Source: Verrucomicrobiales bacterium
Lineage (GTDB): Bacteria > Verrucomicrobiota > Verrucomicrobiia > Limisphaerales > J093
Length of the DNA: 64,000 nucleotides
Reading direction: 5' to 3'
Assembly: GCA_024233305.1 (NCBI GenBank)
Contig: JACKPV010000029.1
Coordinates: forward strand, 186,001-250,000
Part shown: positions 56,657-64,000 of the stretch, in pieces
Layout: every line of letters starts with the position of its first letter
Numbering within the stretch: the first letter of the stretch is position 1
Program-made: the position numbers and the translations under genes
Notes under the pieces: generated by a model
Seen by the model: the letters and a program-made list of their open reading frames with translations, nothing else
What the model was told of the DNA's origin: nothing
Databases searched by the model: none

Positions 56657-57633
56657 GGTGAATCGAACTGCCGTCCGGTGAGGATGGCGCTGGGGTTGCG
56701 GTTGAGCGAATCGGCCAGCAGGCGCAGGGAATTCACGGCCCGGGCCAGATCCTGCAGGGCCTGCTGCAACCCGGTGACCGTGGGTGAATCGGGCGCTGTC
56801 AACCGGCGCAGATCGGCGGCCAACCCCTCGATCTCCTCGAGGCTGTCCGCCGCCCGTTCCGAAACCGTTCCCAACCGGTCGCTCAACGGCCCCGCCCGTT
56901 GCCGCAGATCGGTGGCCAGCCCGCGCGTTTCGTCAAGCGTTGAGCGGAGGGAGGCGATCAGGTTGGTGGTCGAGGGCCCCTCGAGCAACGAGCGCGCCGC
57001 GGAAAGCGTGCCCACCAGTTCGCGGTTGAGCCGGTCCATTTCGATCTGGCCCAGCATGGTCTCGAGCCGGCCCAGGATGTTGTCCGCCTTGGTGGCCAGG
57101 GAGCTCACGTTGAGTTCCTCCAGCGAGCTGAGGAACTCCTTGAGCCCCGCGGTCTGCACGGGAATCTCCGGACAACCCGCCCGGGGCAGCACCAGTTCGG
57201 CCGGTTCCGCCCCCGGGACCATGTCGAGCGACACATAGAGCTGTCCCGTCACGAAGCTCTCGATTTCGATCGACGCTCGCAGCCCCCGTTTGACCAGCAT
57301 GGGGATGGAAAACAGGTCCGACTCGGGCCGCTCCCCGCCGGAACGGTCCTGCCATTGGTCGCGGTTGATCTGCGAGTAAATCTGGATGTTCGCCGGCAGT
57401 CCGTTCGTGCCCACCCCGATCACCAACCGGGTCACCTGCCCGACCGCGACCCCCTTGAACTTCACCGGAGCCCCCTCGCTCAACCCGTTCACGGACTCGG
57501 GAAAGACGATCACAAACTCGACCGGCTTGCGAAACAACCGGCCCGAACCGAACACGACCAGGCTGGCCACCAGCAACGTCGTGCCCAGGACCAGGAAGGC
57601 GCCCAGCAGGGCGGGATTGACTTTGGTTTTCAT
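56653..57633 (-). CDS. MCE-domain lipid-transport protein (MlaD-like)
   Basis: 326 residues from the ATG at 57633, which overlaps the stop of the ATPase gene (ATGA). One N-terminal membrane helix (LLGAFLVLGTTLLVASLVVF) is followed by the MCE domain (about 38-150: FPESVNGLSEGAPVKFKGVA, VGQVTRLVIGV, GLRASIEIESFVTGQLYVSL). A long helical tail (ELNVSSLATKADNILGRLET and later repeats) resembles PqiB/LetB-type extensions. MCE proteins form hexameric periplasmic channels for phospholipids. Confidence 0.92.
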   Translation of the reverse strand: MKTKVNPALLGAFLVLGTTLLVASLVVFGSGRLFRKPVEFVIVFPESVNGLSEGAPVKFKGVAVGQVTRLVIGVGTNGLPANIQIYSQINRDQWQDRSGGERPESDLFSIPMLVKRGLRASIEIESFVTGQLYVSLDMVPGAEPAELVLPRAGCPEIPVQTAGLKEFLSSLEELNVSSLATKADNILGRLETMLGQIEMDRLNRELVGTLSAARSLLEGPSTTNLIASLRSTLDETRGLATDLRQRAGPLSDRLGTVSERAADSLEEIEGLAADLRRLTAPDSPTVTGLQQALQDLARAVNSLRLLADSLNRNPSAILTGRQFDSP

Positions 57634-58427
57634 TCGATGGAAGAGGCCGGAACCGCCGCCGGCCGGTCGTTGGTTTCGGATTCGCCCCGCGTCAGGAAGG
57701 CGCGCACCGCGGGATCCGGCGAATGATCGCGCAACTCCCGCGGATGGCCCACCGCCTTGACGGTCCGGCTTGCCGCGTCCAAAAAGATCGCCGTGTCCGC
57801 GATGGCGAAGATGCTGTCCAGTTCGTGGGTCACGACGACCACCGTGGCGCCGAGGGTGTCGCGCAACTGCAGCATCAACTCGTCCAGCCGCCGCGAGCTG
57901 AGGGGATCCAGCCCGGCGGACGGCTCGTCGAAGAAGAGGATCTCCGGATCGAGCGCCATGGCGCGGGCGAGGCTCGCCCGCTTGCGCATGCCGCCCGAAA
58001 TCTCCGAGGGAAAGTAGCCCTCGAAGCCCTTGAGTCCCACGAGCGCCAGCTTCATCCGCGCCACCTCCCGGATCTCGGCGGCGGTCAGCCGGGTGTACTG
58101 TTCGAGCGGCAGCGCGACGTTTTCCGCCAGGGTCATCGAACTCCACAGCGCGCCGCCCTGGAACATCACGCCGAAATTGCGCCGCTCGGACGCCGCCCCC
58201 GCCCCGTCGGCAAAAGGATTCCGCCCGTCAAAGAGGATCTCTCCGCGGGCCGGCGCCAACCGGCCGATCATCGCCCGCATCAAGGTGCTCTTACCGCAGC
58301 CGCTGCCGCCCATGATCACGAATACTTCGCCCGCCGGGATCCGCGCGTTGATGTCGCGCATCACCACATACGATCCGTAGGCGAGTTCGACGCCGCGCAG
58401 TTCGATCTTGGGGGGTTCCGCCGCCAT
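57630..58427 (-). CDS. ABC transporter ATPase, MlaF-like
   Basis: 265 residues from the ATG at 58427 with GCGAGGGC before it. Complete ABC ATPase: Walker A GGSGCGKSTLMRAM near residue 40, Q-loop VMFQGGALWSSMTLAENVAL, signature SEISGGMRKRASLARAMALD, Walker B EILFFDEPSAGLDPLS and the switch VVVTHELDSIF. The GGM signature variant is typical of MlaF-type importers. It sits between MlaE (upstream) and MlaD (downstream, 4-nt overlap). Confidence 0.93.
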   Translation of the reverse strand: MAAEPPKIELRGVELAYGSYVVMRDINARIPAGEVFVIMGGSGCGKSTLMRAMIGRLAPARGEILFDGRNPFADGAGAASERRNFGVMFQGGALWSSMTLAENVALPLEQYTRLTAAEIREVARMKLALVGLKGFEGYFPSEISGGMRKRASLARAMALDPEILFFDEPSAGLDPLSSRRLDELMLQLRDTLGATVVVVTHELDSIFAIADTAIFLDAASRTVKAVGHPRELRDHSPDPAVRAFLTRGESETNDRPAAVPASSIE

Positions 58428-58437
58428 GCCCTCGCGT

Positions 58438-59574
58438 TCAGATGTGGAGTTCGTTGCAGAGGATGGCGAACGCGGCATCCGCCAGAATCAACAAGGTGAT
58501 CGCCGCCACCACCGCGCGCGTCGTGGCCTGCCCGACCGCCTGGGCATTCCGCCCGCACCGCATTCCCTGGTAACAACCCGCCAGCGCAATCAACCCGCCG
58601 AAGACGAAGCTCTTCCCGACGCCGAGCAGAAAGTGGGTCAGCGTCGCCGAGGCCAGCGTCTGCCGCCAGTAGGCTGTAAGCGACAGGTCCATCATCAACG
58701 CCGCCACGAGCATGCCGCCCAGAATCCCGATCGCATCGGCGAAGACCGTCAGCAACGGCATCATGAACACCAACGCGAGCACCCGCGGCAGTACCAGGAA
58801 CTCCATCGGAGGAATGGCGAAGGCCTCGAAGGCATCGATCTCCTCGTTCGCCTGCATGGATCCCAACTGGGCCGCAAACGCCGCCCCCGTCCGGCCCGAC
58901 AGAATGATCCCCGTCATCAACGCCCCCATCTCGCGCAACATGGCCAGCGCCACCAGGCTCGCCACGAAGATCGCCGCGCCGAATTGCTGCAACTGCACCA
59001 CCCCGACGAAGGCCAGGATCATCCCCACCAGCACGTTGATCAGCAGCACGATTGGCAGGGCATCCGCGCCGCACGTCTGCAACAGAAAGAGCAGATCCCG
59101 AAGCCGCATGCGCCCGCGCCCCGTCGCCACCCGGACCGTCGCCAACACGACCTCCCCCAGGAACGCCAGCATGTCCACCACCCGCTCCACCGTTCCCCAG
59201 GCCGCCTCGCCAATGGCGCTCAACCAGCCTCGCCGCGCCTCGGTTCGCCGGGCATCCGTCTTCTCGGGCACCGCCAACGCCAGGCGCATCAACCCCGCCG
59301 CCCCCTCGGGCAGGCCATCGAAATCCACCCTGCCACCGCGCGCTCCCAGCAGATCCGCGCTGGCCAGCAGGAACGCGGTCAACCCCGAGTCCCAGGCCGT
59401 AATCCCGCCATCCACGAAACGGACCGTTCCCGTCCCAGCCACCGTCCCGCCCCCGAAAACCTCCCCCGCACCGGGCAATCCCCGGCGCAGCCGCCAGTCC
59501 CCGGAAAGCGCGACGCACACCCCGCCGTCCGCGGTCGGCGCCAGCTTCGCGTTGGCCTCGTGTTCGGGCGTCAT
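58438..59574 (-). CDS. STAS-MlaE fusion: permease of the Mla-like lipid transporter
   Basis: 378 residues from the ATG at 59574. The N-terminal ~110 residues form a STAS/MlaB-like domain (VCVALSGDWRLRRGLPGAG, TVRFVDGGITAWDSGLTAFL, GGRVDFDGLP). The MlaE permease follows with about five to six membrane helices, LRDLLFLLQTCGADALPIVL and the EQLGSM-like QLGSMQANEEIDAFEAFA motif. PRVLALVFMMPLLTVFADAI comes near residue 275. MlaB and MlaE are separate proteins in E. coli; their fusion is common outside Proteobacteria. First gene of the four-gene lipid-transport operon. Confidence 0.92.
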   Translation of the reverse strand: MTPEHEANAKLAPTADGGVCVALSGDWRLRRGLPGAGEVFGGGTVAGTGTVRFVDGGITAWDSGLTAFLLASADLLGARGGRVDFDGLPEGAAGLMRLALAVPEKTDARRTEARRGWLSAIGEAAWGTVERVVDMLAFLGEVVLATVRVATGRGRMRLRDLLFLLQTCGADALPIVLLINVLVGMILAFVGVVQLQQFGAAIFVASLVALAMLREMGALMTGIILSGRTGAAFAAQLGSMQANEEIDAFEAFAIPPMEFLVLPRVLALVFMMPLLTVFADAIGILGGMLVAALMMDLSLTAYWRQTLASATLTHFLLGVGKSFVFGGLIALAGCYQGMRCGRNAQAVGQATTRAVVAAITLLILADAAFAILCNELHI

Positions 59575-59582
59575 CGGGCCGC

Positions 59583-59611
59583 AGCCTAGCGGCCCCGTCC
59601 GCGCGGCGCAA
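59583..59611 (-). promoter_or_regulatory. candidate promoter of the Mla-like operon, leaderless spacing
   Basis: Minus strand TTGCGC (59611-59606), 17-nt spacer, TAGGCT (59588-59583), then 8 nt to the ATG at 59574. The best -35/-10 pair in the window. Confidence 0.5.
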
Positions 59612-59727
59612 CCGTGGGAAACTCCCCGCAACGCGTCACCGTGCGGATCCCGGCTGCTTCGGCCCGCGGAATTCACTGCGCAGCAAGCCTGACCTCCGGC
59701 GGGGCCAGCGGTATGAATTCCGCGCTC

Positions 59728-59774
59728 ATGCGCCGACTGCACGCCGGCGGCTGCGAGTTACGGAATGGTCACGG
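59728..59774. repeat. MITE-like element A, solo right end
   Basis: Only the right terminal ~47 bp are present: GCGCCGACTGCACGCCGGCG, then GAATGGTCACGG, flanked by CTCAG (59775-59779). That flank contains the stop codon of the PEP-CTERM gene. Confidence 0.7.
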
Positions 59775-59775
59775 C

Positions 59776-60786
59776 TCAGCCGCAGCGCCGACCGGTGGCG
59801 GACGCTGCGCCGGTTCGCCGGCCAGCGGCGCGTCCGAGCAGGCGGACGCCAACCATCCCGAGGAGCCCGCCTCCCACCAGCACCCCGTACGTGCCGGGCT
59901 CCGGCACGAGAGCGCTCCCGTCATCGAAGTAGTACGTCGCCCACTGTTCGGCGGTCGAACTCGCGCCGTAGTCACGCCCGGTCTCCGGATCCACCCCGTA
60001 CGCGCCCATCTGCGTGTAGAAGTAGATGGCCACGTCCTCGGGCGCCGGATCACCAAGGACCCCCAGGGCCGCGGCAAACAACGTGCTGGGAACCATGAGG
60101 GACATCTCCGAATTGCCGCTGCCCGGATTCGCCGTGGCATCGAGCAGGATCGTCGTGTCCTCGACCCCGTCCAGGCTCCAGACCAACACGCTCGCCGGTT
60201 CGGCGGCCAGGGTCTCAATCGCCCCGCTGTAGGCGGGCCTTCCCTTGTTGTCGACCGGATGCGCGTGGTTCGGATCGTACATCAGGTAGATCTCGATCCG
60301 GTCCACCGAAAGCCAGTCATCGCGCCCGTTCTGCTTTTCGTGGGCGTCCAACGCGAAGCTGTACCACCAGCGGTTGATCGCCGCCGTCAGTTCCATCTCG
60401 CTCAACCACTTGCCGGAAGTGTGGGTCCCGCCCTGCTCGTCGTAAAAGAACGCCCCGCTCGTGTTGTAACCCTCCTCGATGTAGTCGGGGGAATTGCCGC
60501 GGGAGTCGTATTGGACCCCCAACAAATCGGTGAACGTCCCCGAACCCGACCCGGTGGTCGCCGTGGCCACATAGGCGCCGCCGATGTTGTAGGCCAAGCC
60601 GTTGACAGGCGTCAGATCGACGATCCGCTCCGCCAGCACAACCCTGCTTCCCACAACCGCGCCGAAAACGAACAAGACAGCGATCCCCCGCCAGCGCGAG
60701 GCCGGCTCCGGGGCACGCTTCCGCGTCGGAACCCCACGGCGCCCTGCGCCCGCTCCACAGCGTGAAATTGGACGGTTGTTACGCAA
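59776..60786 (-). CDS. PEP-CTERM sorting domain protein
   Basis: 336 residues from a TTG at 60786, preceded by AAGG four nt upstream; no ATG gives a signal peptide. The hydrophobic segment GIAVLFVFGAVVGSRVVLAE (about 34-53) would be the export signal. The middle is a secreted beta-rich domain (GRDDWLSVDRIEIYLMYDPN, VLVWSLDGVEDTTILLDATA). The C-terminal sorting signal is VPEPGTYGVLVGGGLLGMVG followed by VRLLGRAAGRR, recognised by exosortase and normally the end. Here 13 more residues follow before the stop, unusual for the family. Probably a surface or extracellular-matrix protein. Confidence 0.78.
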   Translation of the reverse strand: MRNNRPISRCGAGAGRRGVPTRKRAPEPASRWRGIAVLFVFGAVVGSRVVLAERIVDLTPVNGLAYNIGGAYVATATTGSGSGTFTDLLGVQYDSRGNSPDYIEEGYNTSGAFFYDEQGGTHTSGKWLSEMELTAAINRWWYSFALDAHEKQNGRDDWLSVDRIEIYLMYDPNHAHPVDNKGRPAYSGAIETLAAEPASVLVWSLDGVEDTTILLDATANPGSGNSEMSLMVPSTLFAAALGVLGDPAPEDVAIYFYTQMGAYGVDPETGRDYGASSTAEQWATYYFDDGSALVPEPGTYGVLVGGGLLGMVGVRLLGRAAGRRTGAASATGRRCG

Positions 60787-60818
60787 TGAACCTTAATGAT
60801 ATCAAATAATGTAACTGT

Positions 60819-60833
60819 ATACCTGATAGGTAT
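60819..60833. promoter_or_regulatory. AT-rich inverted repeat upstream of the PEP-CTERM gene
   Basis: ATACCT-GAT-AGGTAT in an unusually AT-rich stretch 33 bp before the TTG start. It could be an operator; no regulator is identified. Confidence 0.35.
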
Positions 60834-61254
60834 TATTTGAAGCAAGCCGAATCTTCGTCGACCGCCATGAGGAGGTGTTTTCCCGGCCTTTCGGAGGCAG
60901 GTCCCGTTGCGCTCCGGACACGAGGCCAGGCCGGCAGGATCGGCCTGCACTCCGATTCGGTGAGGTGGTCAGACTTCGGAGGCAGGCGAGGCGCAGCCGG
61001 CGCGATTTCACTTCCCTCCATCCCGGGTTCTCCACCCCGGTGACCGGCACGCGTTCCGAGCGCACCGGGCCCCCACCGACCGGGGCGTGGCCGGGAACCT
61101 CAAAACGCAGTGGATTGAGGCGCCGGGCCGGGCGGGCGGGTGGAACGGCGGTTGCGGCTGCTTTGGGAAGCAGGCACAGGGCGGCTCGTCCGGCGCGCAG
61201 GGGACTGCGCGCCCTACCCGGTGCGTCACTCGGTGCGTGCCGGTTCGGGAACCA
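60834..61254. other. intergenic region upstream of the PEP-CTERM gene
   Basis: About 420 bp without a supportable gene. It contains repeat C copy 2 at 61191-61221; otherwise nothing recognised. Confidence 0.4.
61191..61240. repeat. repeat C, copy 2
   Basis: The first 31 bp (61191-61221) are identical to 46313-46343. It is followed by GCGTCACTCGGTGCGTGCCG, similar to the sequence after the other copy. Confidence 0.6.
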
Positions 61255-61464
61255 TCAACTGGAAGGCGTTGCGCCTTCGTGGGCCGGGCGCCCGTAGACC
61301 CGCTCGTAAGCGCGGCAGGCGGGACAGATCCGCGCCTCGAAACGGCGGACCAGCCAGTGGGCAAGCCCCCGTTGACGCCGCCGCGCGTGGCGGCAAACAG
61401 GACACTTCAGACAGGCCTTCGCCAGACGGCGGTCGAGGGCGGTGGGGGTGGGCTTCGCGTTCAT
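61255..61464 (-). CDS. small CxxC...CxxC zinc-ribbon-like protein
   Basis: 69 residues from the ATG at 61464. Two Cys pairs: CLKCPVCRHARRRQRG and, after HWLVRRFEARI, CPACRAYERVYGRPAHE, giving the layout of a two-knuckle zinc ribbon. It starts two nt after the sulfatase stop, so it is likely co-transcribed with it. Function unknown; possibly nucleic-acid or protein binding. Confidence 0.65.
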   Translation of the reverse strand: MNAKPTPTALDRRLAKACLKCPVCRHARRRQRGLAHWLVRRFEARICPACRAYERVYGRPAHEGATPSS

Positions 61465-61466
61465 GG

Positions 61467-62978
61467 TCAGTCGGGGATGGGATCGTCGGGACCGATGGGT
61501 TTGCCCTCCCAGAAGGGCACGCCCTCCTTGAGTTCGATCAGGCGCACCACGCTCCCGGGGACGGGCGCAGCGTTGAGGTCCGGCAAGCGGCGGGCCAGAC
61601 GCTCCTTGACGGCGGCGTGCTCGGGATCCGCCGCGAGATTGTGCCATTCCCGGCCGTCGGCACGCACGTCATAGAGTTCCTCGGAACCGTCGGCATAGCG
61701 GATGTAGCGCCAGCGTCCGGTACGGACGGCGTGATTGTTCGGGCCGTGCGTGGTGATTGCCGGCCAGGGCCGTTGGGCCTGCGGATCCTTCAACTGCGGC
61801 ACGAGGCTGTGTCCGTCGAGGCCGTCCCGCCCCGGCAAACCGCACAGGTCCACGAGCGTCGGGTAGAGATCGAGCAATTCGGCGGGCCGGCGACACCTGG
61901 CGTCGGCCACGATTCCCGGACCGGCGAAGATCAAGGGCACGCGGGTCGAGCGGTCCCACAACGAATTCTTGCCACTGATGAGTTTCTCGCCCAGATGCCA
62001 GCCGTGATCGCTCCAGAGGACGATCACCGTGTTGCCGCCATCGGCGCGGGCCTCGAGAGCGTCGAGCACCCGTCCGAGCTGTGCGTCCACAAAGCTGACG
62101 CTGGCGAGGTAGGCCCGGACGAGCGGCATCCATTCGCCGCTTTCGCGCAGCCATGCGAGCCGGGGTTCCGGCAGCTTCCAGTGGAGATACCACGAGAACC
62201 GCGGCGTGTCGTCCCGGTCGGTATCCAGCACCGGCGGTGGTCGCAGCGTCGAGGGTGGATAGAGGTCAAACCACTTCTGCGGGGCGTAGCAGGGGACATG
62301 GGGATGCCGAAAACCCACGCAAAGGAAGAACGGCTTGTCCTCCGGCAGGGTGGCCAGTTGGTCGACGGCGTACGTCGCCACGTCGTAGTCGAAGCAATCC
62401 TCGTCACGCTCCGGAAAGATGCCCCAGTCCATCAACGCGATCGGGTCCGGCGTTTCGACGAACTTCTTCGTTGGCCGCGGGCTGAACCCGCCGTGCCGTC
62501 CCCACACGCTGAATTCGCGGCCGTCGATGCGGTCCTCGCGCGGCGGATAGGCATCGTGGAAGATCTTGCCGGTGGTGACCACCTGGTAACCGTGCTGCAT
62601 GAAGTACTGCGGCAGCGTGACGCGGTCCTGCAACGGCGCGTGCGAGCGAAACCAGGGATTGAGCCCGTAGACGCCGCTGGTCGAGGGCCGCCAACCGGTC
62701 AACACGCTGGTGCGCGACGGATTGCAGAGCGGCGACTGGCAATGCGCATTGAGGAAGGTGACCCCGCGCGCGGCGAGGCGGTCCATGTTCGGAGTCTGCG
62801 CCTGGGGATGGCCGCCCAGAGGCCCGACCCAGTCGTTCAGGTCATCGATGGCGATGAAGAGGACGTTCGGACGACGGTCCTCCCGGGCATCCGAACCGGC
62901 CGCAGCCAGCGTCCGGGCGTCACCGGCGAGAAGGAGCAGGGCAACCGAGGAAAGGAGGGCTGGAGTGAGGGACTTCAT
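61467..62978 (-). CDS. secreted sulfatase (iduronate-2-sulfatase-like)
   Basis: 503 residues. Signal peptide LLSSVALLLLAGDARTLAAA. The alkaline-phosphatase-like fold starts with RRPNVLFIAIDDLNDWVGP (metal Asp residues). The sulfatase motif LCNPSRTSVLTGWRPS places the formylglycine-forming Cys at Cys85, followed by the VTTGKIFHD Lys/His segment and the C-terminal VIVLWSDHGWHLGEK metal site. Formylglycine activation needs a maturase, not in the window. It likely removes sulfate from algal or host polysaccharide and matches a fucose-using lifestyle (inference). Confidence 0.93.
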   Translation of the reverse strand: MKSLTPALLSSVALLLLAGDARTLAAAGSDAREDRRPNVLFIAIDDLNDWVGPLGGHPQAQTPNMDRLAARGVTFLNAHCQSPLCNPSRTSVLTGWRPSTSGVYGLNPWFRSHAPLQDRVTLPQYFMQHGYQVVTTGKIFHDAYPPREDRIDGREFSVWGRHGGFSPRPTKKFVETPDPIALMDWGIFPERDEDCFDYDVATYAVDQLATLPEDKPFFLCVGFRHPHVPCYAPQKWFDLYPPSTLRPPPVLDTDRDDTPRFSWYLHWKLPEPRLAWLRESGEWMPLVRAYLASVSFVDAQLGRVLDALEARADGGNTVIVLWSDHGWHLGEKLISGKNSLWDRSTRVPLIFAGPGIVADARCRRPAELLDLYPTLVDLCGLPGRDGLDGHSLVPQLKDPQAQRPWPAITTHGPNNHAVRTGRWRYIRYADGSEELYDVRADGREWHNLAADPEHAAVKERLARRLPDLNAAPVPGSVVRLIELKEGVPFWEGKPIGPDDPIPD

Positions 62979-63315
62979 GGAACCGGGCTTTCAGTGTCTG
63001 GGGCTCCTTATACCTCCTGGCGTCGCCGCGGTGAAGGCTGTTTGTGAACAGACGAACCCACCGTGCGCACTCCAGGTTCTGCCGACTCCGAACGGGCTGA
63101 GCCGCATCGATTCCACACACTGTGGCCGCCGAAGTGTAGTCGGCGCTCGTATCCATGGGTTTGTGCGGCCTCGTCAGTCCCGACCCGCAGTCCCGTTGGG
63201 ATGAATCGTCGCGCCCGGCGGCACGCGGCCGTATCCCCACTGAATCATGCGCCGACTGCACGTCGGCGGCTACGAGTTACTGAATGGTCACGGCTGCTGG
63301 GATTCGCATCGGTAC
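62979..63315. other. intergenic region between the sulfatase gene and the terminator
   Basis: No gene. Holds MITE-like element A copy 5 (63102-63293). Confidence 0.45.
63102..63293 (+). repeat. MITE-like element A, copy 5
   Basis: 192 bp; CCGCATCGATTCCACACA at the left, GAATGGTCACGG at the right, with GCCGACTGCACGTCGGCGGC near the right end. Flanked by CTGAG (63097-63101) on the left and CTGCT on the right. Confidence 0.7.
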
Positions 63316-63352
63316 AGGAAAAAGGGGAGGCCGGATCCAGCCCGGCCTCCCC
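63316..63352 (-). terminator. intrinsic terminator of the truncated right-edge gene
   Basis: GGGGAGGCCGG (63324-63334) and CCGGCCTCCCC (63342-63352) form a perfect 11-bp stem with a 7-nt loop, followed on the minus strand by five T (63323-63319). It lies 34 bp after the stop at 63386. Confidence 0.75.
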
Positions 63353-63385
63353 GTGTTGGAGAACGATCTTGTGCTCTCCGGCAGA

Positions 63386-64000
63386 CTACTTCCGGACGCG
63401 GCCAAACAACGCCGCCTCACTCGGAGTGAACGTGTAAGGGCTCGTCGCGCCCGGGACTTCCGCCCACGGTCCGGTCACGGAGGTGGCCGCTTCCAGCACG
63501 CCGCCGCCGCTCCACTCGACCGTGATCGTGCCGTCCTCGTTGCGCACGATGCTGATCGGCCCGGTCAGTTCCTGCGGCACGGTAACCACCGCGCCGTACA
63601 TGTTCCGACCCGAGTTGTTGGCCTGGAGCAACTGGAACGTGCCGGCCGGGAACTGCTTCCGATACACGGAGTACCACTGGTTGATGGTGTCGTCGGCGCC
63701 CTCGTCGAACGCCACCTCATCGGGCTGGCTGTGGTCGTGACGGCGGTTCCCGGCGGAAACGACCGGTTCCCAGGTCTCGTCAATCCACTCCATGGCGCCC
63801 GTGCCGGGGCCGATGTTCGGCGGCGAGGCGTTGCTGCCGTCGTCCTTGTTGGTCCGGTTGTCGATGAGCATGAACACGTCCACCGCCTGCGACACCGTCA
63901 CGTCGAGCACGTAAGCGTCGTTGTCGCGGTTGTCGTTGCCGCTCATGATGTATTCGCCCCCGACCAGGTAGGCGGGAACGGGCAGCGAGTTGGCATCGTC
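63386..64000 (-). CDS. C-terminal part of a secreted protein (continues past window end)
   Basis: The frame is open to the last base, so only the C-terminal ~204 residues are present. Visible sequence includes GGEYIMSGNDNRDNDAYVLD, a segment AVDVFMLIDNRTNKDDGSNA, and GPGTGAMEWIDETWEPVVSA. The last ~50 residues, ITVEWSGGGVLEAATSVTGP then SPYTFTPSEAALFGRVRK, resemble the linker domain of the tandem secreted proteins at 42-46 kb. Function unknown. It has its own terminator downstream. Confidence 0.65.
   Translation of the reverse strand, partial: DDANSLPVPAYLVGGEYIMSGNDNRDNDAYVLDVTVSQAVDVFMLIDNRTNKDDGSNASPPNIGPGTGAMEWIDETWEPVVSAGNRRHDHSQPDEVAFDEGADDTINQWYSVYRKQFPAGTFQLLQANNSGRNMYGAVVTVPQELTGPISIVRNEDGTITVEWSGGGVLEAATSVTGPWAEVPGATSPYTFTPSEAALFGRVRK

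Noticed and set aside
1..64000. CRISPR array, tRNA or rRNA genes
   Set aside because: No regularly spaced identical repeats with unique spacers and no cloverleaf or rRNA signature were seen by eye.

Overview
This is a 64 kb stretch of a GC-rich (by eye about two-thirds GC) bacterial chromosome with housekeeping genes and many secreted or lipoprotein genes. The combination points to Verrucomicrobiota, most likely the Limisphaerales/Pedosphaera side. The evidence is a short pseudopilin of the FTLIELLVVIAIIAILAG type, a PEP-CTERM protein, a sulfatase, a DUF1080 protein, a GH36 enzyme, a Gfo/Idh/MocA oxidoreductase, a bifunctional fucokinase/GDP-fucose pyrophosphorylase, and secreted proteins sharing a 'GPW...FFR' beta-sandwich motif. 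The taxonomic call is inference; there is no rRNA or tRNA gene in the window.

Layout. 1-10 kb: end of an M48 peptidase, pta, a Na+/solute symporter, bioB with an M14-like peptidase, a large glycosidase-like protein, a half-size TauE protein, and iscA-hscB. 10-19 kb: CHAD protein, secreted subtilase, thiD, FIST-trmB, GH36. 18.7-21.5 kb: CPBP protease-thiL-tsaE-tsaB operon. 21.7-27.2 kb: oxidoreductase, thioredoxin lipoprotein, fkp, hisB. 27.2-34.3 kb: ECF sigma/anti-sigma/secreted protein operon and gyrB-gyrA. 34.3-36.5 kb: repeat-rich island with a marR gene and a PIN-domain pseudogene broken by a 192-bp miniature element. 36.5-42 kb: YaeQ-like protein, L,D-transpeptidase, rhodanese-YkgJ-radical SAM operon, and DAHP synthase (aroF) behind an apparent attenuator. 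42-46.7 kb: repeats and two tandem paralogous secreted proteins. 46.7-55 kb: maf, DUF1080, etfB-etfA (divergent ETF), a double alpha/beta-hydrolase, pseudopilin, nspC. 55-59.6 kb: TraB/TIKI-like protein and an Mla/MCE lipid-transport operon (MlaB-E fusion, MlaF, MlaD, PqiC-like lipoprotein). 59.7-64 kb: PEP-CTERM protein, sulfatase with a small zinc-ribbon protein, and a truncated secreted protein.

Most interesting signals. (1) The aroF leader encodes a 24-residue peptide with consecutive Trp-Phe-Tyr-Phe codons, followed by competing hairpins and a U-tracted terminator: a candidate aromatic amino acid attenuator. (2) A MITE-like family of 191-195 bp, with inverted ends and a CTNAG target, is present in five full copies and one solo end. 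Three insertions lie exactly on TGA stop codons, and one splits a PIN gene whose frame is restored on virtual excision. (3) A 58-bp REP-type hairpin sits in frame inside a hydrolase gene, and half of the same element supplies the last codons and stop of a lipoprotein gene. (4) About fifteen genes have a -10-like hexamer 5-9 nt before the start codon, suggesting widespread leaderless transcription.
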